This document shows positions 7,951 to 15,977 of a stretch of DNA of 64,000 nucleotides, one piece after another; the stretch's first letter is position 1, and every line of letters starts with the position of its first letter. The stretch is taken from positions 62,001 to 126,000 of the forward strand of contig CAVQVO010000002.1 in the NCBI GenBank assembly GCA_963717115.1, given 5' to 3'. The DNA comes from JBBQUN01 sp963717115 (GTDB lineage: Bacteria > Actinomycetota > Acidimicrobiia > Acidimicrobiales > SZUA-35). The notes under the pieces are model-generated. The model saw only the letters and a program-made list of their open reading frames with translations. It did not search any database and was not told the origin of the DNA. The translations under genes were made by a program, and so were the position numbers.

Positions 7951-9084
7951 ATGCCCGGCGTCTTGAGCGTCTACGGAACCCGACCCGAAGCCATCAAGAT
8001 GGCACCGCTCATCCACGAGGTGCAGCGGCGCGGGATCGAGCAGACGATCTGTGTGACCGGACAACACCGAGACCTGCTCGATCAGGTCAATGCCCTGTTC
8101 GGGATCACCCCCGACATCGACCTCGACCTGATGCAGCCCGGTCAGACACCGACCGGGGTGGCCGCCCGCGTCCTCGCCGAACTCGAGCCGGTCCTCGCCT
8201 CGGTGAAACCCGACTGGTTGGTCGTCCAGGGCGACACCACGACCGTGATGGCCGCGGCGATCGCCGGCGCCTATGCCAAGGTGCCGGTCGCCCATCTCGA
8301 AGCCGGGCTTCGCACCGGCGACCGACATCAACCCTTTCCCGAGGAGCTGAACCGACTGGTCGCCGGCTCGGTCGCCGATCTGCACCTGGCGCCGACCGCC
8401 TCGGCCCGTGACGCCCTGCTGGCCGAGGGCAAGGACCCGGCCTCGATCGTGCTCACCGGCAACACCGTGGTCGACGCCTTGCTGTGGGCCCGGACGATCG
8501 ACGTCGAGTTGCCACCCGGCAGTCCGGTGCATCGCATCGATCCGAGCCGGCGCCTGATCGTCCTGACCGCACACCGACGGGAGAGTTTCGGCGGGCCCCT
8601 GCGCGAGGCGTTCGGCGCCATCGCCGAACTGGCCCGGGAGCGGGCCGACGAGGTCCAGATCCTCTACCCGGTGCATCCGAACCCCAACGTCCGCAGCCTC
8701 GCCCACGAGCTGCTCGGGCAGCTGGGAAACGTCGTCCTGTGCGACCCGCTCGACTATCTGGATCTGGTGCGGGCTCTCGACGCCTCGTACTTCGTGATCA
8801 CCGACTCCGGCGGGATCCAGGAAGAAGCGCCGGCGCTCGGCAAACCGGTGCTGGTCCTGCGCGAGGTCACCGAACGGCCCGAGGCCGTCACGGCCGGCGT
8901 CGCCCGCCTGGTCGGCACCGATCCGCTCGTGATCGCCGAATCGGCGCGCTCGTTGCTCGACGACCCGGCCACCTATGCGGCCATGGCCCAGGGGTCGAGC
9001 CCCTACGGCGACGGCCACGCCGCCGAACGGGCCGTGGCGGCGATGCTGGGCGAACCGGTCGAACCCTTCGTCGCGAAGCGCTGA
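7951..9084 (+). CDS. wecB: UDP-N-acetylglucosamine 2-epimerase (non-hydrolysing)
   Basis: This is a 377-residue protein of the normal length for WecB. Motifs in order: VYGTRPEAIKMAPLIHEV, TGQHRDLLDQV, VQGDTTTVMAAA, VAHLEAGLRTGD, PFPEELNRLVAGSVADLH, LTAHRRESFG and ITDSGGIQEEAPALGKP. It interconverts UDP-GlcNAc and UDP-ManNAc, a precursor of surface polysaccharide or teichoic-acid linkage units. The start at ATG 7951 has a CGGAGGA site seven bases upstream and puts the first strand at residue 4; an upstream start at 7867 would add an unconserved leader. It may supply the exopolysaccharide operon at 57.5 kb, but that is inference. Confidence 0.93.
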   Translation: MPGVLSVYGTRPEAIKMAPLIHEVQRRGIEQTICVTGQHRDLLDQVNALFGITPDIDLDLMQPGQTPTGVAARVLAELEPVLASVKPDWLVVQGDTTTVMAAAIAGAYAKVPVAHLEAGLRTGDRHQPFPEELNRLVAGSVADLHLAPTASARDALLAEGKDPASIVLTGNTVVDALLWARTIDVELPPGSPVHRIDPSRRLIVLTAHRRESFGGPLREAFGAIAELARERADEVQILYPVHPNPNVRSLAHELLGQLGNVVLCDPLDYLDLVRALDASYFVITDSGGIQEEAPALGKPVLVLREVTERPEAVTAGVARLVGTDPLVIAESARSLLDDPATYAAMAQGSSPYGDGHAAERAVAAMLGEPVEPFVAKR

Positions 9085-9116
9085 CCGATCCGCCCGAATC
9101 GAGGTCGATGGGTGAC

Positions 9117-9147
9117 CGGTCACCGACGGCGATGCCGCCGGTGACCG
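9117..9147. terminator. Hairpin between convergent wecB and thiolase genes
   Basis: Fourteen-base arms at 9117-9130 and 9134-9147 pair with one mismatch around a three-base loop. The hairpin lies between the convergent stops at 9084 and 9152. There is no long T run. Confidence 0.6.
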
Positions 9148-9151
9148 ATGA

Positions 9152-10324
9152 TCAGTAGATCTCGAACAGGCCGGCGGCGCCCTGGCCGCCGCCGATGCAC
9201 ATGGTCACCACGCCCCACTTGGCGCCGCGACGCTTGCCCTCCTGCAGGATGTGTCCGGCGCAGCGCGTGCCGGTCATGCCGAAGGGGTGACCGATGGCGA
9301 TCGAGCCACCGTTGACGTTGTACTTCTCGGGATCGATCCCGAGGGTGTCACGGGAATAGAGGCACTGGCTGGCGAACGCCTCGTTGAGTTCCCACAGGTC
9401 GATGTCGTCGACGGTGAGGCCGTGCCGCTTCAGCAGCTTCGGAACGGCGTAGACCGGGCCGATGCCCATCTCGTCGGGTTCGCAGCCGGCGACGGCCCAG
9501 CCCTTGAAGGCGCCGAGCGGCTCGATGTTGCGGCGTTCGGCCTCGGCCGCTTCCATCATGACCACGGCGGCGGCGCCGTCGGACAGCTGGCTCGCGTTGC
9601 CGGCGGTGATGAAGTTGCCGGGTCCGCGAACGGGCTGGAGCTTGGCCAGGCCCTCGGCAGTGGTCTCGGGTCGATTGCACTCGTCGCGATCCACGACGTA
9701 GTCGACGATCGAGACCTCCTTGGTTTCGCGGTCGACGAGCTTCATCTTGGTGTTCATCGGCACGATCTCGTCTTCGAACAGGCCGTTCTCCTGGGCCCGG
9801 GCCATGCGCTTCTGCGACTCGAGCGAGTACTCGTCCTGGTACTCACGGCTGACGTTGTAGCGCTCGGCCACGATGTCGGCCGTCTCGATCATGGCCATGT
9901 AGACCGCGGGGTACATCTCGGGCAGGGCCGGGTCCATGTTCTCGGGACCGCCCATCCCGGGGTTGGGCATCGAGATCGACTCGACACCACCGGCGACGAC
10001 CACGTCGGCGCCGTCCTGCTTGATGTAGTTGGCGGCCACGGCGATGGAGTTGAGCCCGGAGGAGCAGTGACGCTGCACGGTGGATCCACCGGTCGTGATC
10101 GGCAGCCCGCCGAGCAGGCCGGCCAGCCGACCGAGGTTGCCGGCGCCGTGGGCGCCGTTGCCGAGGTAGAAGTCCTCGACCGCTTCGGGCTCGACACCGG
10201 ACTTGGCGACGGCATGCTTGACGGCATGGGCGGCCATGGTCATGGCGGGGGTCATGTTGAACCCACCGCGGGCGGATTTGGCCAGCCCGGTCCGGGCATA
10301 AGAGACGATGACAGCTTCGCGCAT
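9152..10324 (-). CDS. Acetyl-CoA C-acyltransferase (thiolase)
   Basis: This is a 390-residue thiolase of the degradative/biosynthetic (FadA/AtoB) type. The acyl-accepting Cys is C87 in TVQRHCSSGLNS. The C-terminal catalytic block is complete: NEAFASQCL, NGGSIAIGHPFGMTG and MCIGGGQGAAGLFE, with the second Cys near residue 378. It catalyses thiolytic cleavage of 3-oxoacyl-CoA, or the reverse condensation. The gene stands alone, so the chain-length range and pathway cannot be told from context. It is distinct from the SCP-type thiolase at 12740. Confidence 0.93.
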   Translation of the reverse strand: MREAVIVSYARTGLAKSARGGFNMTPAMTMAAHAVKHAVAKSGVEPEAVEDFYLGNGAHGAGNLGRLAGLLGGLPITTGGSTVQRHCSSGLNSIAVAANYIKQDGADVVVAGGVESISMPNPGMGGPENMDPALPEMYPAVYMAMIETADIVAERYNVSREYQDEYSLESQKRMARAQENGLFEDEIVPMNTKMKLVDRETKEVSIVDYVVDRDECNRPETTAEGLAKLQPVRGPGNFITAGNASQLSDGAAAVVMMEAAEAERRNIEPLGAFKGWAVAGCEPDEMGIGPVYAVPKLLKRHGLTVDDIDLWELNEAFASQCLYSRDTLGIDPEKYNVNGGSIAIGHPFGMTGTRCAGHILQEGKRRGAKWGVVTMCIGGGQGAAGLFEIY

Positions 10325-10377
10325 GTTGGGGATTCTCCGAGTTTCGAGAAGGACAGGTTCCCCATTCCTAGCCGAAC

Positions 10378-10848
10378 TCAGGTCTCGGCACCCCTTTTCG
10401 CGGCAAATCGACAGGTGGTCGAGCCGAGGCCGATCAGACCCAGTCCGACCAGGGCGATGACGGCCTCGGCCCCGCCGGTGTAGGCCAGGGCGGTGGGGGC
10501 CTCGGCCGCCCCCGAGGGTGTGAGGGTGGGTCCGAGCGGATCGGGGGTCCCGGCCGCCGATGGACCTCCCGGTTCGAACGACGAGGCATCGGTGACGATC
10601 GGCCCGTTGTCGATGACCGGACCGGCGGGAGCGAGCTCGTCGGGGACGGTCGCGGTGGGCCCACCGGGTTCGAAGCTCGAAGCCTGGGTGATCGGGGGTG
10701 CGGTGATCGGGGGCGCCGTCGGCGGCGGCTCGGCGTCGGCGGCGCCGGCAACCGTCGGGCCGGCCAGCATGACGACGATGCTCGCCGCAGCCATGCTGCC
10801 GATCGCCCGGGCCCGGCCGATTCGTGTGGGTCCTGATCGTGTGTTCAT
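10378..10848 (-). CDS. Small surface protein with LAYTG sorting signal
   Basis: This is a 156-residue protein. The N-terminal export signal is basic then hydrophobic (GSMAAASIVVMLAGPTVAGAADA). The middle is Pro/Thr/Ala-rich and contains the octapeptide SSFEPGGP twice. The C-terminus has the three-part sortase signal: LAYTGG, a hydrophobic span (VIALVGLGLIGLG) and a basic tail (CRFAAKRG). LAxTG is the motif class E sortases use in high-GC Gram-positives; no sortase is encoded here. A GAGAGGTG ribosome site precedes ATG 10848. The protein is likely anchored to the wall as a stalk or adhesin-like peptide; its binding partner is unknown. Confidence 0.8.
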   Translation of the reverse strand: MNTRSGPTRIGRARAIGSMAAASIVVMLAGPTVAGAADAEPPPTAPPITAPPITQASSFEPGGPTATVPDELAPAGPVIDNGPIVTDASSFEPGGPSAAGTPDPLGPTLTPSGAAEAPTALAYTGGAEAVIALVGLGLIGLGSTTCRFAAKRGAET

Positions 10849-11007
10849 TGCGTCACCTCTCGGGGACCGTCCCCGCAGCAGGGCGGGAGTCCTGCTGCTC
10901 CCGTCGACCATTCCCGCCCCGGCGTGAGCGTTCGCCGACGAGACCACGACCCACCGGGATGACCTCCGCCTCTCCACGAACCGGTCGACCGGCGTCACGA
11001 TCGAGGT

Positions 11008-12711
11008 ATGACCGTTCTCTCGTTCCTCGGTGGGATCCTTCCGCTGGTCATCGTCGTTGGCGCGATCTGGCTCGTGGTGAACGCCGGCGGCAGCCGATCG
11101 GGCCGGCCGGTCGACGTGGCCGCCGTCGTCCGGCAGGTGTTCACCTACGGACTCCTCTACGTGACCCTGGTGGTCGCGGTCGAGGGGATCTCCGCCCTGG
11201 TCGACGAGGCGCTCCGGTCCGGGACCGAACGGTCGAACTCCCTGCTCGCCCGGGGAATGGCCTCGTTGGTCGTCGGGCTCCCGATCCTGGCGATCCTGGC
11301 TCGCTCGATCTGGCGGCGACTCCAGACCGAACCGGCCGAACGGGGGCGACTCGGCTGGACCGTCTACCTCGACGCGGTGCTCGTGACGGCCACCGTGGTC
11401 GGCATCGTCGAGGCCCAGGGGTTCCTGGCCCGTCTGCTCGGCGACGAAGGCTCGGCCGACTTCGAGATCGCCCGGCTCGTGGCCTTCCTGCTCTGGTTCG
11501 CCGTCTTCGGCTCGCACTGGTGGCTCGGCCGCCGATTCGGCGTCCGCGGCGACCTCGAACGGGCCGCCGGCACGCTCATCGGCGGAACCACGATGCTGCT
11601 CGGCGCCTTCTTCGCCCTGTTCCGGGCGGGCGACTGGCTCTACGAGGCGCTCCTCGACGTCCCGGCACGCAATCGAGGGCCGACCGTGGCCTCCGGGGTC
11701 GCCACGGCGGCCGTCGGGTTCCTCGCCTGGTCGTGGTTCTGGTTGCGGCACTACCGCCGGGCCGAGCGAAGCCCGCTGTGGTACGTCACCGTTGTCCCCC
11801 TCGCCACGCTGAGCGGCCTGGTGGCGGCGGTGATCGGGCTCGCACTCCTCGTGGATCGGATGGGCGTCTGGTTCCTCGGTGACCCCGCCGGGGCGACCGC
11901 GGCCTCCCATTTCGACGACGTCGCGATCTTCGCCTCGCTGCTCGTCGTCGGTCTTGCGACCATGCGCTACCACCAGTGGGAGCTGCGTCGTGGCCGTGGG
12001 CCGACCGTGACCGTGCGCAACGACGCGATCCGGGCCGGCGACCTGCTGATTGCGGCGACGTCGCTCGTCGCCACGGTCGTTGGTTCGGTCATCGTCCTGG
12101 CTGCGCTCTTCGAGCTCGCCTCCGGCGGGGGCCGGGCGTCGGGCACCGCCAACACCGTGATCGGCGGGTCGACGGTCGGGGTGATCGGGGCGACGATCTG
12201 GGTGATGCGGTGGCGGACGATCCAGCATCACCTCGCCGTCGACCGTGACGGGGAGCTCCGCTCGCCGCTACGCCGGATCTACCTCTTCTTCCTGTTCGGT
12301 GCCGGCGCCGCGACGGCACTCGTCTCGCTGCTCATCGCCGCCTCCATCGTGTTCGAAGCGGCCCTGAACGGCGACTTCGGAGGATCCACCCTCGACGAGG
12401 CTCGTGTGCCGCTCGCCCTCGTGCTCACGGTGACGGGGCTCGCGTGGTACCACTTCGGGGTCTACCGGGCCGAGCGGGGATACGTGGTCGTGCCCCCTCC
12501 TCCGACTGCGGCCGATGCGGTCCGGCACCGGTGCATCGTGGTCGGCCCGAGTGGTATGGAGATCGCAGCCGACGCAGTCCGACCGGGCGACGTCATCGAG
12601 TACTGGCCGATCGTCGAGGCCGGACCGACCTCGGATCTGTTGGTGATCATGGGTCGGGGTGACCCGATCGAGTTGTCGGTCGACGCCGGATCAGCGCCCG
12701 GGGCTCCCTGA
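11008..12711 (+). CDS. Multi-pass membrane protein with DUF5671-type repeats
   Basis: This is a 567-residue integral membrane protein with about twelve hydrophobic spans grouped in repeats. Each repeat has the pattern of a helix pair followed by a WxxR or YHxxxxR turn (RSIWRRLQTEPAERG, FWLRHYRRAERSP, RYHQWELRRGRG, RWRTIQHHLAVDRDG, WYHFGVYRAERG). This resembles the DUF5671 family. The last 80 residues form a soluble tail (HRCIVVGPSGMEIAADAVRPGD). No enzymatic motif is visible. It is divergent from the LAYTG protein, with 159 bp between starts. Function unknown. Confidence 0.75.
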   Translation: MTVLSFLGGILPLVIVVGAIWLVVNAGGSRSGRPVDVAAVVRQVFTYGLLYVTLVVAVEGISALVDEALRSGTERSNSLLARGMASLVVGLPILAILARSIWRRLQTEPAERGRLGWTVYLDAVLVTATVVGIVEAQGFLARLLGDEGSADFEIARLVAFLLWFAVFGSHWWLGRRFGVRGDLERAAGTLIGGTTMLLGAFFALFRAGDWLYEALLDVPARNRGPTVASGVATAAVGFLAWSWFWLRHYRRAERSPLWYVTVVPLATLSGLVAAVIGLALLVDRMGVWFLGDPAGATAASHFDDVAIFASLLVVGLATMRYHQWELRRGRGPTVTVRNDAIRAGDLLIAATSLVATVVGSVIVLAALFELASGGGRASGTANTVIGGSTVGVIGATIWVMRWRTIQHHLAVDRDGELRSPLRRIYLFFLFGAGAATALVSLLIAASIVFEAALNGDFGGSTLDEARVPLALVLTVTGLAWYHFGVYRAERGYVVVPPPPTAADAVRHRCIVVGPSGMEIAADAVRPGDVIEYWPIVEAGPTSDLLVIMGRGDPIELSVDAGSAPGAP

Positions 12712-12739
12712 CGCCCACCGGTGCCCGTTCGGCCGGGGG

Positions 12740-13942
12740 TCAGCCGAGTTCGCTGCCGACGATCGACACGAAGCTCACGCATTCCCCGGGGGCACCGCCC
12801 AGGTTGTGGGTCATGCCGAGGGTCTTGCCGGCTTCGGTCACGCTCGTGATCTGCCGTTCGGGCGGCGCCTCGCGGCGCAGCTGCAGCCAGCACTCGAAGA
12901 GCATCCGCAACCCCGACGCCCCGATCGGGTGCCCGAAGCTCTTGAGACCCCCGTCGGGATTGATCGGCAGCTCGCCGTGGAGGTCGTAGGTACCGGCCAT
13001 CACCTCTTTCCACCCCATGCCCCGCTCGGCGAACCCGAGATCCTCCATCAGGACCAGTTCGGTCGGGGTGAAGCAGTCGTGGACCTCGGCCATGGCGATC
13101 TGGGCCCGCGGATCGGTGATCCCGGCCTGGGCGTAGGCGTCGGCGGCGCAGGCCGAGACCTCGTGGAACGTGGTGTAGTCGTAGTCGGGATCGATCGGCC
13201 CGGCGGCCGGACCGGCCGTGAACGACAGGGCCTTCACGTACAGGGGGTGGTCGGTGTACTTGTGGGCGTCCTCGGCTCGGCACAGGATCGCGGCAGCCGA
13301 ACCGTCGGACACGCCGGAACAATCGAAGATGCCGAGCTGGCCGGCGATCAGCGGGGCGTTGCAGATGGTGTCCTTGCCGACCTCCTTGCGGAACTGGGCC
13401 CGCTCGTTCCGGGCGCCGTTGAAATGGTTCTTCCAGGCGATCCGGGTGAGGACGTCCTTCATCTCGGCCTCGTCGACCCCGTACTTGGCCGCATAGGCCG
13501 GGGCGAGCAGGCTGAACATCGCCGGCGCCGTGAGCTCGGCGCTCGTCCCGTCGTCGGGGATCGGCGACATGACCAGGCCCGACATCCCGCTGTCCTTGAG
13601 CTTCTCGACGCCGACCGCCATCACGAGGTCGTAGGCGCCCGAGGCAACGGCGTAGCAGGCGTTGCGGAACGCCTCGGAGCCGGTGGCGCACATGTTCTCG
13701 ACCCGGGTGACGGGTTTGTAGTCGATCTTGAGGGCGCGGCTGAGCGTGAGCCCCGAGATCCCCGATCCCATCGTGCCGAACCAGAACGCGTCGACGTCGT
13801 CCTGGGCGATCCCCGCGGAGGCATACGCCTCCTGCGATGCCTCGACGAGCAGGTCGTCGACGCCTTTGTCCCAGTGTTCGCCGAAGGGCGTGCAGCCCAT
13901 CCCGACGATCGCCACCTGATCCTTGATTCCTCGTGATGCCAT
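12740..13942 (-). CDS. SCP-x-type thiolase / acetyl-CoA acetyltransferase family protein
   Basis: This 400-residue thiolase-fold protein is of the sterol-carrier/lipid-transfer type. The nucleophile is C85 in RVENMCATGSEAFRNA. The His of the HDCF turn (MAEVHDCFTPTELV) and a GHPIGASG loop are present, as is GGAPGECVSF near the end. Relatives condense or cleave branched and sterol-derived acyl-CoAs, or act as acetoacetyl-CoA thiolases bound to DUF35 partners. It starts four bases past the stop of the HMG-CoA-synthase-like/OB-fold gene, with a GAGGGGAG ribosome site, so the two are almost certainly co-transcribed and probably form a complex. Confidence 0.88.
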   Translation of the reverse strand: MASRGIKDQVAIVGMGCTPFGEHWDKGVDDLLVEASQEAYASAGIAQDDVDAFWFGTMGSGISGLTLSRALKIDYKPVTRVENMCATGSEAFRNACYAVASGAYDLVMAVGVEKLKDSGMSGLVMSPIPDDGTSAELTAPAMFSLLAPAYAAKYGVDEAEMKDVLTRIAWKNHFNGARNERAQFRKEVGKDTICNAPLIAGQLGIFDCSGVSDGSAAAILCRAEDAHKYTDHPLYVKALSFTAGPAAGPIDPDYDYTTFHEVSACAADAYAQAGITDPRAQIAMAEVHDCFTPTELVLMEDLGFAERGMGWKEVMAGTYDLHGELPINPDGGLKSFGHPIGASGLRMLFECWLQLRREAPPERQITSVTEAGKTLGMTHNLGGAPGECVSFVSIVGSELG

Positions 13943-13945
13943 GGT

Positions 13946-15364
13946 TCACTCCCCTCGAGCGGGTCTTGCCTTCCAGAAATAGTTGTGGATGTCGTTGGCC
14001 GTCTGGATGCGTCGGAAGGTCATCTGGACCCGGTCACCGATCTTGACCTCGGACGCATCGGTCAGCTGGCAGGTGAAGCGCCCGCCCCCGTCGAAGTCGA
14101 CGACCACGGCGATCGTGGGCGGCGACAGCGAGAAGGCCAGGCGGTCGATCGTGAACGTGGCGACCGTGCCGATGGCATCGGCCATCGGCACCGGGTCGGA
14201 GTCGTCGACGGCTCCGCCCTTGACCGACACCCGCTGCGGGGGCAGATGGATGGCCCCGCTCGAGCGGTCCTTCGACCCGACGAACCCGTACTTCCAGGGC
14301 TCGGACCGGTAGGACGGTGGACCGGCCGGGGCTGCGGGGTCCGGGCGTCGGGGCGGTTCCCGCTGGAGGAATCCCCGCCAGGTGAGGAAGGTGTTGTAGT
14401 CGAGCTCGTCGTTGCCGGCCGAGACCTGCTCGGACACGGTGGCCGCCGGCCGGTAGTCGGCGATCGCCTCGGTGGTGCGGTAGAACCCGACGTCGCAGCC
14501 GTCGGCGAGGTGGATCACCATGATCGTCGAGCCCGGCTCGGCCTCGTCGAGCACCGACGCCAGGAGCAACACGGGATGGGCGGTGGCGGTGTTGCCGACG
14601 GTTGCCGACAGGTCGTCGGCGATCCGGGCGCCACCCACCCCGGCGGCCGCGGCGGCACCTCGTACGGCCCGGGTGTGGAGTCCGGTGACGATGACGGTGT
14701 CGATGTCGTCGGGTTCGAGCTGGCATTCCTTGAACGCCGCCGTTGCGGCCTCGGTGACGAGCGGGAGGTAGACGTGCTCGCCGAAGCGTTCCTCCCACAC
14801 CCGCGAATGGTCCCAGCCGGGAAGGCGCCAGCGATCGAGGAACTCCGCCGTGCTCGACGCGCCACCGAGCCATTCGGCGATCACCGGACCGTCGTCGTCG
14901 GACCCGATCAGGAGGGCCACCGCGGCATCGCCGCAGGCCGATTCGTCGGCCGACGACGGGCGTCCGGACCGGACGTCGGCGGCCACCACGACGGTGGGCC
15001 GGCGGCCCTCGAGCGCGGATCGCAGCGCCACGCCCAGCGAACGGGGCGAACCGGCGACGTCGCCGGCGAAGACCGAGGACGGCAACCGGAGCGCGGCGTG
15101 GACGACGGTGGCGTTGGTCTTGTCGAGATAGGGCGGCGTCGTGGTGGCGAAGAACAGCGAATCGGGAACGACGTCGACGGTTCGCATCAGGGCTCGCCCG
15201 GCCTCGACCGCCATCGAGGTGGCGTCCTCGTCGAATCCGGCGACCGACCGGGTCCCCCGTCCGCCGCCGGCGCCCAACGCCTCGGTGATCCGGGTCCGCT
15301 GCAGACGGTGGTAGGGCACGTAGGTCCCGTAGCCGACGATCCCTCGGGTGCGATCCTGTCCCAC
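13946..15364 (-). CDS. HMG-CoA-synthase-like domain fused to a DUF35/OB-fold domain
   Basis: This is a 472-residue protein from GTG 15364, chosen for its GAGAGGAGA site; the ORF runs further upstream without conservation. Residues 1-330 follow the HMG-CoA synthase / ketoacyl synthase III fold (GIVGYGTYVPYHRL, FFATTTPPYLDKTNA, VVVAADVRSG, ACGDAAVALLIG, TVIVTGLHTRAV, TVGNTATAHPVLLLASVLD). Where the family has its catalytic Cys this protein reads DVAGSPRSLG, with Pro107 at the Cys position. Residues from about 370 form an OB-fold of the DUF35/ChsH2 type (GTVATFTIDRLAFS, KIGDRVQMTFRRI), but the zinc-ribbon cysteines usual in front of it are missing. It may be a non-catalytic partner of the adjacent thiolase. 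Confidence 0.75.
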   Translation of the reverse strand: MGQDRTRGIVGYGTYVPYHRLQRTRITEALGAGGGRGTRSVAGFDEDATSMAVEAGRALMRTVDVVPDSLFFATTTPPYLDKTNATVVHAALRLPSSVFAGDVAGSPRSLGVALRSALEGRRPTVVVAADVRSGRPSSADESACGDAAVALLIGSDDDGPVIAEWLGGASSTAEFLDRWRLPGWDHSRVWEERFGEHVYLPLVTEAATAAFKECQLEPDDIDTVIVTGLHTRAVRGAAAAAGVGGARIADDLSATVGNTATAHPVLLLASVLDEAEPGSTIMVIHLADGCDVGFYRTTEAIADYRPAATVSEQVSAGNDELDYNTFLTWRGFLQREPPRRPDPAAPAGPPSYRSEPWKYGFVGSKDRSSGAIHLPPQRVSVKGGAVDDSDPVPMADAIGTVATFTIDRLAFSLSPPTIAVVVDFDGGGRFTCQLTDASEVKIGDRVQMTFRRIQTANDIHNYFWKARPARGE

Positions 15365-15398
15365 GCCGTCTCCTCTCGAGCAGTCCCTGGCTCTTCCG

Positions 15399-15415
15399 AG
15401 CGTTTGGCGAACGCT
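15399..15415. promoter_or_regulatory. Palindrome upstream of the HMGS-like/thiolase operon, candidate operator
   Basis: AGCGTTTGGCGAACGCT has six-base arms (AGCGTT/AACGCT) around TGGCG; the symmetry extends outward as GAGC...GCTC with one unpaired base. It lies about 35 bp upstream of the GTG start at 15364, in the only divergent promoter region of this operon. Size and placement suit a TetR-type repressor site. No regulator gene is adjacent. Confidence 0.4.
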
Positions 15416-15605
15416 AGCTCGCCACCGCAAGGCGAAGAAATCATCCGGTTGGGAGCCTGCGACCGACGGTGCTGCCGACGGCCGCGTCAAGGTCCGGTCC
15501 TGCTTCGGTCAAGGTTCGGTCGAGTCGCTCATGCCCGGCCGCGAAGGCGTCGATGCATGGAAGGCCACCGAACCGATCGATGGCGACCGACACCCGGGAG
15601 GAACC

Positions 15606-15905
15606 ATGGAAGGCGTCTCCGCAACCGCATCGACCCGAGCGATCCACCATCCGGGTCACGACCCCGGTACCCGCGGGTCCGACGACGACGTCGCACTCGC
15701 CCCCGTCCCCGAGGTGTTCGTGATCGACCTTCTCGACGCCCGGGAGGACCTCCGGGCCGGCGAGCTCCTCATCGAGCTGGCCCGGGCCCACGGGATCGAT
15801 CCCCGGGAACTCCAGGAGTCGATCGACCACGGCAGCTTCGGCCGGCTCCTGCGATCGAAGGGGCTCGACGTCGAGCTCGGTCTGGTCTTCGACAACCGTC
15901 TCTGA
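15606..15905 (+). CDS. Small protein of unknown function
   Basis: This is a 99-residue protein not recognised as a known family. The first 35 residues are polar and probably disordered (GHDPGTRGSDDD). The remainder is a compact alpha-helical segment (FVIDLLDAREDLRAGELLIELARAHG, then DPRELQESIDHGSFGRLLRSKGL). The start at 15606 is supported by a GGGAGG site seven bases upstream; codon use is like its neighbours. The helical C-terminus looks like a small protein-interaction or regulatory module, but that is only an impression. Confidence 0.65.
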   Translation: MEGVSATASTRAIHHPGHDPGTRGSDDDVALAPVPEVFVIDLLDAREDLRAGELLIELARAHGIDPRELQESIDHGSFGRLLRSKGLDVELGLVFDNRL

Positions 15906-15977
15906 GCGACACCGCTTCTCCGGGCGGAGCGACCCACCGGTTCGTGGTCGGACGGGCCAGCTGCAAAGATCGGCCGC

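Noticed and set aside
10333..10350. TTCTC...GAGAA inverted repeat just before the thiolase start.
   Set aside because: Five-base arms only, and it overlaps the ribosome site; too weak to call an operator.
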